From Streptomyces sp. CA-210063 (GTDB taxonomy: Bacteria > Actinomycetota > Actinomycetes > Streptomycetales > Streptomycetaceae), in contig NZ_CP102512.1 in assembly GCF_024612015.1 (NCBI RefSeq), positions 7,998,001 to 8,062,000 of the forward strand: a DNA stretch of 64,000 nt, read 5' to 3'. A program made the translations under genes and the position numbers. How positions within the stretch are numbered: position 1 is the stretch's first letter; each line of letters starts with the position of its first letter. Under the pieces are notes generated by a model. It saw only the letters and a program-made list of their open reading frames with translations. It was not told the DNA's origin and searched no databases. This document shows, piece by piece, positions 8,633 through 17,217 of the stretch.

Positions 8633-9796
8633 ATGGACAGCACCCGCGCAGGCAAGACCTGGATCGCCGCCCACCGCTCCGCCGTCATCGACCCCCACGA
8701 AGCCTTCAAACTCTTCGAGGTCCGAAGCTTCACCGACCAGACCGTACGCCAGACCCTGCGCCCCGCCGGCACCGGCGAGGCCCTACGCGTCCACCTCAGC
8801 AACCGCTACGGCAGAACCCCCCTCGAAATCGGCGGCGCCCACCTCGCCCGCCGCACCGAAGGCAGCACCATCGACCCCACCACCGACGTCACCCTCCTCT
8901 TCACCGGCGCCGAAACCGTCACCATCCCGGCCGGCGAAGAGATCACCAGCGACCCCGTCGAAAGCACCGTCACCGCCGGCGAAGAACTCGCCCTCAGCCT
9001 CTACCTCCCCGGCGACACCGGCCTCACCACACACTCCGCGATCCCCTACGACGTCGGCCACGCCGTCCCAGGCGACCAGCTCACCGCCGAATCCCTCGAC
9101 GAAACCGACGAACTCATCACCGGGCACTTCATCACCGGCATCGACGTCCTCGCCCCCGAGAACACCCGCATCGCCGTCGCCTTCGGGGACTCCTGGATCG
9201 AGGGCATGGCCACCACCCCCGGCACCGGCGGCAGCTTCCCCACCCAACTCGACCGCCGCCTCACCACCGGCTGGATCGTCGCCACCGGCATCTCCGGCAA
9301 CCGACTCCTCACCGACGAGATCGGCGCCCACCTGCTCGCCAGGGTCGAGCGGGACGTCCTCAGCGTGCCCGGCGCCAGCCACGTCATCATCCACACCGGC
9401 CTCAACGACCTCGGCCTGCCCGGCGCCATCGCCTTCCCCGAACCCGCCAAACTCCCCACCGCCGCCGACCTGATCACCGCACTGACCACCCTCGCCGACC
9501 GCCTCCACACCGCCGGCCTCACCGTCATCGGCTCCACCATCGGCCCCTACGCCGGCACCGTCTACCCCGGCTACGACACCGAAGAAGGCCAGCACACCCG
9601 CGCCGAGGTCAACACCTGGCTCCTCGGCGACAGCCACCCCTTCGACGCCGTCATCGACATCGCCGCCGCCGTCGCGGACCCCGACCGACCCACCAGGATC
9701 CACGACGACTACAACAGCGGCGACGGCCTCCACGTCAACGACGCCGGCGCGAAAGCCATCGCCGACGCCGTCGACCTGTCACTCCTGGAACTCTAG
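8633..9796 (+). CDS. SGNH/GDSL-family hydrolase
   Basis: 387 residues. The C-terminal half is an SGNH esterase: nucleophile S187 in FGDSW, block III GLND, and the Asp/His dyad in DGLHVND (D364, H367). The N-terminal 170 residues form a beta-rich domain (LRPAGTGEALRVHLSNRYG) commonly found ahead of the hydrolase in secreted actinomycete GDSL proteins. No signal peptide is visible at this start, so location is uncertain. It acts on ester-linked sugars or lipids; the substrate is unknown. The ATG follows a GGGG site. It converges with the 5'-nucleotidase gene only 12 bp away. Confidence 0.85.
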   Translation: MDSTRAGKTWIAAHRSAVIDPHEAFKLFEVRSFTDQTVRQTLRPAGTGEALRVHLSNRYGRTPLEIGGAHLARRTEGSTIDPTTDVTLLFTGAETVTIPAGEEITSDPVESTVTAGEELALSLYLPGDTGLTTHSAIPYDVGHAVPGDQLTAESLDETDELITGHFITGIDVLAPENTRIAVAFGDSWIEGMATTPGTGGSFPTQLDRRLTTGWIVATGISGNRLLTDEIGAHLLARVERDVLSVPGASHVIIHTGLNDLGLPGAIAFPEPAKLPTAADLITALTTLADRLHTAGLTVIGSTIGPYAGTVYPGYDTEEGQHTRAEVNTWLLGDSHPFDAVIDIAAAVADPDRPTRIHDDYNSGDGLHVNDAGAKAIADAVDLSLLEL

Positions 9797-9808
9797 AAAC
9801 CTGGAACT

Positions 9809-11617
9809 CTAGAAGACCGGCGTACCGTTCCGCGTCAACTTCCAGTCCACCGACGCGAACTCCGCCGGATCGATCGACCCCTTCGCCGTCACCCAGGCGA
9901 TCATCGTGTTACGGATCTCGTCCGAGTTCGACCACAGCAACTGGGCCGCGGCCACATACGGGAAGTTGCCACCGCCGTTGGCCCGGTAGTTGTTCACCGC
10001 GAACACGAACTGCTTGTCGTCCGCCAGCGCCGCACCTTCGAACCGGACGTTCGTCACCCGCGACCCGGCCGGCTTCGCGATGTCGATCTCGTACGTCAGA
10101 CCGCTCACCGCGTCATAGTTGTAGTCCGGCGTACCGTTCGCGTTCGTCAGCTTCGCCGGATCGACCTCCGCGTCCGCCGCCGTCTGCACGAAGTAGTTCG
10201 CCGAGTACTCCAGATACGCCTTCATCTGCGCACCCGTCATCAGCCGCGCCTCCAGCGTGTTCTCGAAGACGTACAGACCGGCCACGTCCCGAATCGTCAC
10301 GTTCCCCGCCGGGATCACCGCACTCCGCGAGAACGCCGCCGCCTGCGACAGCACCGGCAGCGACGCGTACTCCGTGGCGGAGAGAGCCTGCTTCACCGTG
10401 TCCGCCTGGATGTGATTGATCAGATCGATGATCGCCACATCCTTGTACGGCGCCTCCACCGACGTCATCTCGGCCGCGTTCGTACCGATGATCTGGTTGA
10501 CGTACGCCACGACCTTCTCGTGCTCGTCACCCAGCATCTTCACGATCTTCGGGTCCTCCTCCACCGTGTTGGAGTTGAGAACCTGCGCGGCGACCTTCTC
10601 GACCTTCCAGCAACCCTTGTTCCAGACCAGCTCGAAGTCGAACAGCGTCAGCCGCTGCCCCCACTTCAGCGGCTCCGACAGCACCACCTGCTTGCCGGTC
10701 TCCTTGTTCGTGACGAAGTACTCCGGGATCTCCGTGTGCGCGTGCCCCACCAGAATCGCGTCGATCCCCGGCACCTGCTCGGCCACCAGCCCCGCCGCGT
10801 TCTCGATGTACGGCAACTGATCACCGTACGAGGACGTGCCGGACGAACCACTGTGTGCCGACACGATCACGACATCCGCGCCCATGGAGCGCAGCTTCGG
10901 CACCCACTTCGCCGCCTGCTCCTCAAGACCCGGGAACGTCATCTTCCCCTGCACATTCGCCTTGTCCCAGATCGCGATACCCGGGTTCGTCAGACCGAGG
11001 ACCGCCACCTTCACATCCCGCCCGTGCGGCGTGCGCAGCCGGTGCATGCTGTACGGCGGGAAGGCGGGACGAAGGGTCTTGGCATCCAGCGCATTGGCTC
11101 CGAGCAGCGGGAAACGACACTGCTCCTGGAACTTCCGCAGCACCGGAATGCCGTAGTTGAACTCGTGATTGCCCAGCGCCGCCGCGTCATAGTCGATCGC
11201 GTTCATCGCCTGCGCCATCGGGTGCACCGGACCACCCTTGGCGGTGATCGGGTCCACCTTCGCGTAGTAGTACGACAACTGCGTGCCCTGAATGGTGTCA
11301 CCGGCGTCGATGAGCAGCGTGTTGTGACGCCCCTTCTCCTCACGGATCCGGTTCACCAGCGTCGAGATCTTCGCGAGACCGACGTCGTTGTGCGCCCTGT
11401 CGTCGAACTCCTTGTCCGTGAAGTAGTCCCAGTTGAAGACATTGCCGTGCAGATCCGTCGTCCCCATCACGGTGAAGCTGTACCGCTTCGGGGCCTTCTT
11501 CCCGCCACCCGTCACCCCGGCCGCCTGCGCGCTCGGAGCCATGGCCGTACCGGCCACGGCCACTCCCGCACCGGTCACGGCCGACTTCTTCAGAAACTTC
11601 CGGCGGTTCAAGGGCAT
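9809..11617 (-). CDS. Tat-exported bifunctional metallophosphatase/5'-nucleotidase
   Basis: 602 residues. The start at 11617 follows a GAGGAG site and gives a twin-arginine signal (NRRKFLKKSAV) with cleavage after AQA. The calcineurin-like metallophosphoesterase domain shows TDLHGN, DAGDTIQGT, GNHEFNYG and VGHAHTEIP. The C-terminal 5'-nucleotidase domain follows (NYRANGGGNFP). It should hydrolyse extracellular nucleotides or 2',3'-cyclic nucleotides, yielding phosphate and nucleoside. The frame is open upstream to 11770, but that extension has no export signal. It is divergent from the SIMPL gene across about 215 bp. Confidence 0.92.
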   Translation of the reverse strand: MPLNRRKFLKKSAVTGAGVAVAGTAMAPSAQAAGVTGGGKKAPKRYSFTVMGTTDLHGNVFNWDYFTDKEFDDRAHNDVGLAKISTLVNRIREEKGRHNTLLIDAGDTIQGTQLSYYYAKVDPITAKGGPVHPMAQAMNAIDYDAAALGNHEFNYGIPVLRKFQEQCRFPLLGANALDAKTLRPAFPPYSMHRLRTPHGRDVKVAVLGLTNPGIAIWDKANVQGKMTFPGLEEQAAKWVPKLRSMGADVVIVSAHSGSSGTSSYGDQLPYIENAAGLVAEQVPGIDAILVGHAHTEIPEYFVTNKETGKQVVLSEPLKWGQRLTLFDFELVWNKGCWKVEKVAAQVLNSNTVEEDPKIVKMLGDEHEKVVAYVNQIIGTNAAEMTSVEAPYKDVAIIDLINHIQADTVKQALSATEYASLPVLSQAAAFSRSAVIPAGNVTIRDVAGLYVFENTLEARLMTGAQMKAYLEYSANYFVQTAADAEVDPAKLTNANGTPDYNYDAVSGLTYEIDIAKPAGSRVTNVRFEGAALADDKQFVFAVNNYRANGGGNFPYVAAAQLLWSNSDEIRNTMIAWVTAKGSIDPAEFASVDWKLTRNGTPVF

Positions 11618-11832
11618 ATCGGGGCACTCCTCGGGGGAACGGTTGATGTCAACGCGCGTAGACAACAGGGCACAACAAGCGAAACGCAACCAGCGGCACG
11701 CAACGACGGAACCCACACGACAACGCGCGTAGATTCTGACCCGTACATTCCCAACAGCAACAGACCCCACAGGTTTCGATCTGATGACCAGCCCCCACCC
11801 CCACCCAGGCCACCGGTGACAGAGTGGGGCGT
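11618..11832. promoter_or_regulatory. Divergent promoter region with a 13-bp direct repeat
   Basis: The spacer between the 5'-nucleotidase and SIMPL genes contains CAACGCGCGTAGA twice in the same orientation (11650-11662 and 11721-11733), 71 bp apart. Read on the minus strand the second copy continues into TTGACA. No classical PHO box was recognised. The repeat could be a binding site for a regulator of the nucleotidase. Confidence 0.4.
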
Positions 11833-12555
11833 ATGACCACCAGCTCAGAGGAAGCCCAACCCACCGCCGCCCCCTACGGCACCCCCGACGCGCCCCGCAT
11901 CGCCGTCCGCGGCGAAGCCCGCCTCGAAGTCGACCCCGAAATAGCCCGCATCCGAGTCACCGTCCTCGCCCGCGGCAAAGACCGCCGCGCCGCACTCGAC
12001 GACCTCACCCGCCGCAACACCACCGTCCTCGACCTCGTCAAAACCTACGGCGCAGCGGTGGAACGACTGGAAACCGGCGCCTTCTCCATCACCCCTGAGC
12101 TCAAGGAGAAAGGCCGCGGCGAACGCATCAACGCCTACCACGGCCGCGTCCACATCACCGCCGAACTCACCGACTTCACGGCCCTGGGCGAACTCACCAC
12201 CCGCCTCGCCGACCTGGACCTGACGAGGGTCGACGGCCCCTGGTGGTCCCTCCGCCCCAACTCACCCGCCCACAAACAAGCCCGACAGCAGGCCGTCAAA
12301 GAAGCCGTACAGCGCGCACGCGAATACGCCGACGCCCTCGACACCACACTCGCCGCCCTCGTCGAACTCGCCGACATCGGCGCCGAGGCCCCAGCCCAGC
12401 CCTTCGGCCCCGCAGCCCCCGGCGGCCCCATGCGCTCCGCCAGAGCCAAGGGCGCCGAAGCCACCGACGCCGCCCCCCTCGACCTCGAACCCCAACGCCA
12501 ACGCGTCTACGCACAGGTCAACGCCCGCTTCACCATGCGACCGCCCCAGCTCTGA
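11833..12555 (+). CDS. SIMPL (DUF541) domain protein
   Basis: 240 residues. The segment IAVRGEARLEVDPEIARIRVTVLARGKDR-like opening and the C-terminal beta strands with VYAQVNARFTM match the SIMPL/DUF541 family of oligomeric proteins of unclear function, often envelope-linked. This one has no signal peptide, so it may be cytoplasmic. The ATG at 11833 follows GTGGGGCGT; GTG 11824 is a less likely start. A perfect hairpin terminator follows the stop. Confidence 0.82.
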   Translation: MTTSSEEAQPTAAPYGTPDAPRIAVRGEARLEVDPEIARIRVTVLARGKDRRAALDDLTRRNTTVLDLVKTYGAAVERLETGAFSITPELKEKGRGERINAYHGRVHITAELTDFTALGELTTRLADLDLTRVDGPWWSLRPNSPAHKQARQQAVKEAVQRAREYADALDTTLAALVELADIGAEAPAQPFGPAAPGGPMRSARAKGAEATDAAPLDLEPQRQRVYAQVNARFTMRPPQL

Positions 12556-12566
12556 CCCCCCACCAC

Positions 12567-12598
12567 GGCGTGCTCCGATGTGCTCATCGGAGCACGCC
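12567..12598 (+). terminator. Perfect 14-bp stem terminator after the SIMPL gene
   Basis: GGCGTGCTCCGATG, loop TGCT, CATCGGAGCACGCC: a perfect inverted repeat 12 bp past the stop, followed by an AT-richer stretch. The remaining 100 bp up to 12699 should carry the pyk promoter. Confidence 0.85.
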
Positions 12599-12699
12599 CA
12601 CGCACACTTCAATACTTGTCAATTACCCTTCACCCAACGGCCGTTGAGTAGTCATGCGCCACCAAATCCCTACCGACGGGTAAGCCATAGGCTCGAACC

Positions 12700-14136
12700 A
12701 TGCGCCGAGCAAAGATCGTCTGCACCCTCGGGCCCGCCACCGACTCGTACGACCAGATCAAGGCACTGGTCGAGGCCGGCATGGACATCGCCCGCTTCAA
12801 CCTCAGCCACGGCGGCCACGCCGAACACGACGAGCGCTACCAGCACGTCCGCAAGGCCGCCGACGAGACCGGCCGCAGCGTCGGCACCCTCGCCGACCTT
12901 CAAGGCCCGAAGATCCGCCTCGGCCGCTTCACCGAAGGCCCCGTACTCCTTGAACGCGACGACACCTTCACCATCACCGTCGAGCAGGGCGTCGAAGGCA
13001 ACGGCGACATCTGCGGCACCACCCACAACGGCCTCGCCACCGACGTCACCACCGGCGAACGCATCCTCGTCGACGACGGCAAGGTCACCCTCGAAGTCAC
13101 GGCGGTCGACGGCCCCCGCGTCCACACGAGAGTCGTCGAAGGCGGGATGGTCTCCGACAACAAGGGCCTGAACCTGCCCGGGGTGGCCGTCTCTGTCCCC
13201 GCCCTCTCGGAGAAGGACGAAGACGACCTCCGCTGGGCCCTCCGCACGGGCTTCGATGTGATCGCCCTGTCGTTCGTCCGCTCCGCCCGGGACATCGAGG
13301 ACGTCCACCGCATCATGGACGAGGAAGGCCGCCGACTCCCCGTCATCGCCAAGATCGAGAAACCGCAGGCGGTCGACAACATCGAGGAGATCGTCGCCGC
13401 CTTCGACGGCGTCATGGTCGCGCGAGGCGACCTGGGCGTGGAAATGCCCCTCGAACAGGTCCCCCTCGTCCAGAAACGCACGGTCAAACTCGCGAAGCGC
13501 AACGCCAAGCCGGTCATCGTCGCCACCCAGATGCTCGACTCGATGATCAACAACTCCCGCCCGACCAGGGCCGAGGTCAGCGACGTCGCCAACGCGGTCC
13601 TCGACGGCACGGACGCGGTGATGCTGTCCGGCGAGACAAGCGTCGGCAAGTACCCGGTGGAGACGGTCCGCACGATGGGCCGCATCGTGGCGGCAGCGGA
13701 GGAAGACCTGCTCGCGAAGGGCCTCCCGCCCCTCACCGAGCACAACAAACCCCGCACCCAGGGCGGCGCCGTCGCCCGCGCCGCAGCCGAGATCGGCGAC
13801 TTCCTCGACGCCAAGTTCCTCGTCGCCTTCAGTCAGTCCGGCGACACGGCCCGCCGCCTCTCCCGCTACCGCTCACCGATCCCGCTGCTGGCCTTCACTC
13901 CCGACCCGGCGACGCGCTCGCAGCTGAGCCTGACGTGGGGTGTGGAGACGTTCCTCGGGCCGCGCGTGGACTCGACGGACGCGATGGTCGACCAGGTGGA
14001 TGAGCTGCTGCTGAAGTACGGCCGCTGCAAGAAGGGCGACGTCGTGGTCATCACGGCGGGCTCGCCGCCGGGGGTCGCGGGCTTCACGAACATGGTGCGT
14101 GTGCATCACATCGGGGAGGACGACAGCCCGAAGTAG
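12700..14136 (+). CDS. pyk: Pyruvate kinase
   Basis: 478 residues. It transfers phosphate from phosphoenolpyruvate to ADP, the last step of glycolysis. Seen are the N-terminal RRAKIVCTLGPA, MDIARFNLSHG, the catalytic lysine and metal region IAKIEKPQAVDNIEEI, MVARGDLGVEMP, ATQMLDSMI and DGTDAVMLSGE, then the C-terminal allosteric domain. Length is normal. It stands alone, separated from pdtaR by a gene fragment and a tRNA on the other strand. Confidence 0.97.
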   Translation: MRRAKIVCTLGPATDSYDQIKALVEAGMDIARFNLSHGGHAEHDERYQHVRKAADETGRSVGTLADLQGPKIRLGRFTEGPVLLERDDTFTITVEQGVEGNGDICGTTHNGLATDVTTGERILVDDGKVTLEVTAVDGPRVHTRVVEGGMVSDNKGLNLPGVAVSVPALSEKDEDDLRWALRTGFDVIALSFVRSARDIEDVHRIMDEEGRRLPVIAKIEKPQAVDNIEEIVAAFDGVMVARGDLGVEMPLEQVPLVQKRTVKLAKRNAKPVIVATQMLDSMINNSRPTRAEVSDVANAVLDGTDAVMLSGETSVGKYPVETVRTMGRIVAAAEEDLLAKGLPPLTEHNKPRTQGGAVARAAAEIGDFLDAKFLVAFSQSGDTARRLSRYRSPIPLLAFTPDPATRSQLSLTWGVETFLGPRVDSTDAMVDQVDELLLKYGRCKKGDVVVITAGSPPGVAGFTNMVRVHHIGEDDSPK

Positions 14137-14142
14137 GGGGGG

Positions 14143-14586
14143 TCAGTATTTCGGGCCTACGTGGGTGTCGAGGAGGGCGACGGAGTCCCTGCGGGCGACG
14201 GAGATGTTGAATGGGTTGCCGTTGCGGGTGCAGTGCGTCCACTCGACACCGAGCTTGTCGAGGGTGTCCGTGTAGAGCTGTCGGATGTCGTCGGAGACGT
14301 TGGTGAAGAAGTAGCGGGGGTATTCGTAGCGCTTGCGCTCACCGCCGACGAGGCGAGTCGTCCAGTTGGTGATGCGGCAGCCGTCGGAGTGGATAAGGCC
14401 TCGGATGAACTCCCAGGGGTGAGCGTCGACGATTTCCTGCTGCCAGGGTTCCAGGGCGATGCGGCGCTCGTGCTTCTTGCCGGGGCCGTGCTGGGGAAAC
14501 ATGCAGACCCAGTGCTTCGTGTACGACTTCACTTCGACACAGCCGGTCTTGAGGCGTGGGCGGACGCTATGGCAACTCTGAGTCAC
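14143..14586 (-). pseudogene. Truncated LAGLIDADG-type protein (C-terminal part only)
   Basis: The 147-residue frame contains FIRGLIHSDGCRI, a LAGLIDADG-like helix, then RKRYEYPRYFFTN, SDDIRQLYTDTLDKLG and SVARRDSVALLDTHVGP. As I remember them, intact Streptomyces relatives are about 240 residues, with an N-terminal helix-turn-helix and a first LAGLIDADG-like repeat; here they are missing. The frame begins with a GTG lacking a good ribosome site, right beside the terminator of a tRNA gene. It is probably a remnant, though a short protein cannot be excluded. Such proteins are annotated as homing-endonuclease-like or as transcriptional regulators. Confidence 0.7.
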
Positions 14587-14605
14587 TGATCGTTGCCACG
14601 GGCAG

Positions 14606-14646
14606 AAAAGAGCGGATGTTCACGAGAACGTGGACATCCGCTTTTC
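14606..14646 (-). terminator. Terminator of the tRNA gene
   Basis: A 14-bp stem (one G-T pair, loop TTCT on the minus strand) flanked by CTTTTC. It lies 25 nt past the tRNA 3' end on the minus strand and is T-rich on both sides, so it can also act on the plus strand. Confidence 0.85.
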
Positions 14647-14671
14647 GGTGACCTTGTAATCCAAGGAAAAG

Positions 14672-14744
14672 TGCCCCGAGTCGGATTCGAACCGACGCTG
14701 TATGGGTTTTGAATCCATGGCCTCTACCGCTGGGCTACCGGGGC
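14672..14744 (-). tRNA. tRNA with CAA anticodon (Leu by codon table), class I shape
   Basis: The minus strand gives a 73-nt cloverleaf: acceptor GCCCCGG pairing with TCGGGGC, D-loop AGCGGTAGA, T-arm GTCGG-TTCGAAT-CCGAC, discriminator A, no encoded CCA. The anticodon loop reads TTCAAAA, so the anticodon is CAA. The variable region is only about 5 nt, whereas leucine tRNAs normally have a long class II arm. The D-stem has a C-C mismatch and the anticodon stem closes with A-C. I therefore call it leucine-like by anticodon only. Confidence 0.75.
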
Positions 14745-14846
14745 CCCTTCGGAACGAAGGTCAGCAGTCTCCCGCCGTGTCACCACCATACCGCAGCTAG
14801 GTAGGCTCTTGGAAAGCAGTAACCTGCCCCAGCACAAGGAGCCCCC

Positions 14847-15503
14847 GTGACCGCCCCCGAGTCGCCCCAGCCCGTAGACGCGCCCGACGACGACAAGTCG
14901 CACGTGCCTCCGCTGACGACCCGTGTCGTCATCGCCGAGGACGAGGCGTTGATCCGCCTCGATCTGAAGGAGATGCTCGAAGAGGAGGGCTACTCCGTCG
15001 TGGGCGAGGCCGGTGACGGTGAGCAGGCCATCGAGCTGGCCCGGGAGCACCAGCCCGACCTCGTGATCCTCGATGTGAAGATGCCGAAGCTGGACGGGAT
15101 CTCCGCCGCCGAGAAGATCGCCGAGGAGGGTATCGCCCCGGTGCTGATGCTGACCGCCTTCTCGCAGCGCGATCTCGTGGAGCGGGCCCGGGACGCCGGT
15201 GCGATGGCGTATCTCGTGAAGCCGTTCAGCAAGAGTGATGTGGTCCCGGCCATCGAGATGGCCGTCTCTCGGTTCACGGAGCTGAAGGAGTTGGAGAAGG
15301 AGGTCGCTGACCTCACTCTGCGCCTGGAGACGCGCAAGCTGGTGGACCGGGCGAAGTCGATTCTGCAGACGGAGTACGGGCTGACGGAGCCGGCCGCGTT
15401 CCGGTGGATTCAGAAGACGTCGATGGACCGTCGGATGTCGATGCAGCAGGTGGCGGAGGCGGTCATTCTGGACGCGGACGAGAAGAAGGCGGCCAAGGGC
15501 TGA
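14847..15503 (+). CDS. pdtaR: ANTAR-domain response regulator PdtaR
   Basis: 218 residues from a GTG with an AGGAG site. The receiver domain shows acidic residues E31/D32, phospho-acceptor D76 (ILDVKMP), T103 and K125 (YLVKPF). A coiled linker (ELEKEVADLTLRLETRK) leads to the ANTAR RNA-binding domain at about 155-210. In actinobacteria PdtaR is activated by the PdtaS sensor kinase and binds nascent transcripts to prevent termination. The kinase gene is not in this window. Position beside pyk is what I recall from other Streptomyces. Confidence 0.95.
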   Translation: MTAPESPQPVDAPDDDKSHVPPLTTRVVIAEDEALIRLDLKEMLEEEGYSVVGEAGDGEQAIELAREHQPDLVILDVKMPKLDGISAAEKIAEEGIAPVLMLTAFSQRDLVERARDAGAMAYLVKPFSKSDVVPAIEMAVSRFTELKELEKEVADLTLRLETRKLVDRAKSILQTEYGLTEPAAFRWIQKTSMDRRMSMQQVAEAVILDADEKKAAKG

Positions 15504-15534
15504 CCCCACCCCCCCCATACGCATTCGTACGACG

Positions 15535-15569
15535 AGGCCCGCACCCCCTTTCGCAGGGGGCGCGGGCCT
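15535..15569. terminator. Bidirectional terminator between pdtaR and livF
   Basis: AGGCCCGC-A-CCCCC, loop TTTCGCA, then GGGGG-C-GCGGGCCT, between convergent genes. Confidence 0.85.
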
Positions 15570-15589
15570 TGTCGTATCCGGGCGGGACC

Positions 15590-16302
15590 TCAGTCCTCGC
15601 CGAGGTACGCCTTGCGGACCGATTCGTCGGTGAGCAGGTCGGAGCCCGTGCCGGAGAGGACGATCTTGCCGATCTCCATGACGTGGCCCTGGTCGGCGAG
15701 GGAGAGCGCCGCTTGGGCGTTCTGTTCGACGAGCAGGATGGTGGTGCCCTGGGACTTGAGCTCGGAGATGGTCGCCATGATCTTCTGCATCATGATGGGG
15801 GAGAGGCCCATGGAGGGCTCGTCCAGCATGAGCAGCTTCGGCTGGGACATCAGGGCTCGGCCCATCGCGAGCATCTGCTGCTCACCACCTGAGAGGGTTC
15901 CCGCGGCCTGCTTCCTGCGTTCCCCGAGGATGGGGAAGAGGTCGTAGGCGCGCTGGATGTCTTTCTCGATGCCGGGTTTGTCGCTGCGCAGGAAGGCGCC
16001 GAGGCGGAGGTTGTCCTCGATGGTCATGCGCGGGAAGATGTGCCGCCCCTCGGGGGAGTGGGCGAGTCCCAGCGAGACGATGTTGTGTGCGGGGATCTTC
16101 TTGAGCGACTTGCCGTTGAACTTGATCTGGCCTCCGGCGGGCTTGAGGAGGCCGGAGAGGGTGCGCAGGGTGGTGGTCTTGCCGGCGCCGTTGGTGCCGA
16201 TGAGGGTGACGACCTCGCCGGCGTCGACCTTGAAGGAGATGCCCTTGACGGCTTCGATCTTGCCGTAGGCGACCCGGAGGTCCTCTACTTCGAGCAGTGC
16301 GG

Positions 16303-16306
<4 letters not shown>
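15590..16306 (-). CDS. livF: Branched-chain amino-acid ABC transporter ATPase LivF
   Basis: 238 residues. It has Walker A GTNGAGKTT, signature LSGGEQQ, Walker B LLMLDEPSMGLSP and the H-loop region, and length typical of LivF. It energises import of leucine/isoleucine/valine or related substrates with LivG. It is the last gene of a five-gene minus-strand operon and overlaps livG by 4 bp. Confidence 0.93.
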
Positions 16307-17214
<908 letters not shown>

Positions 17215-17217
17215 GGG

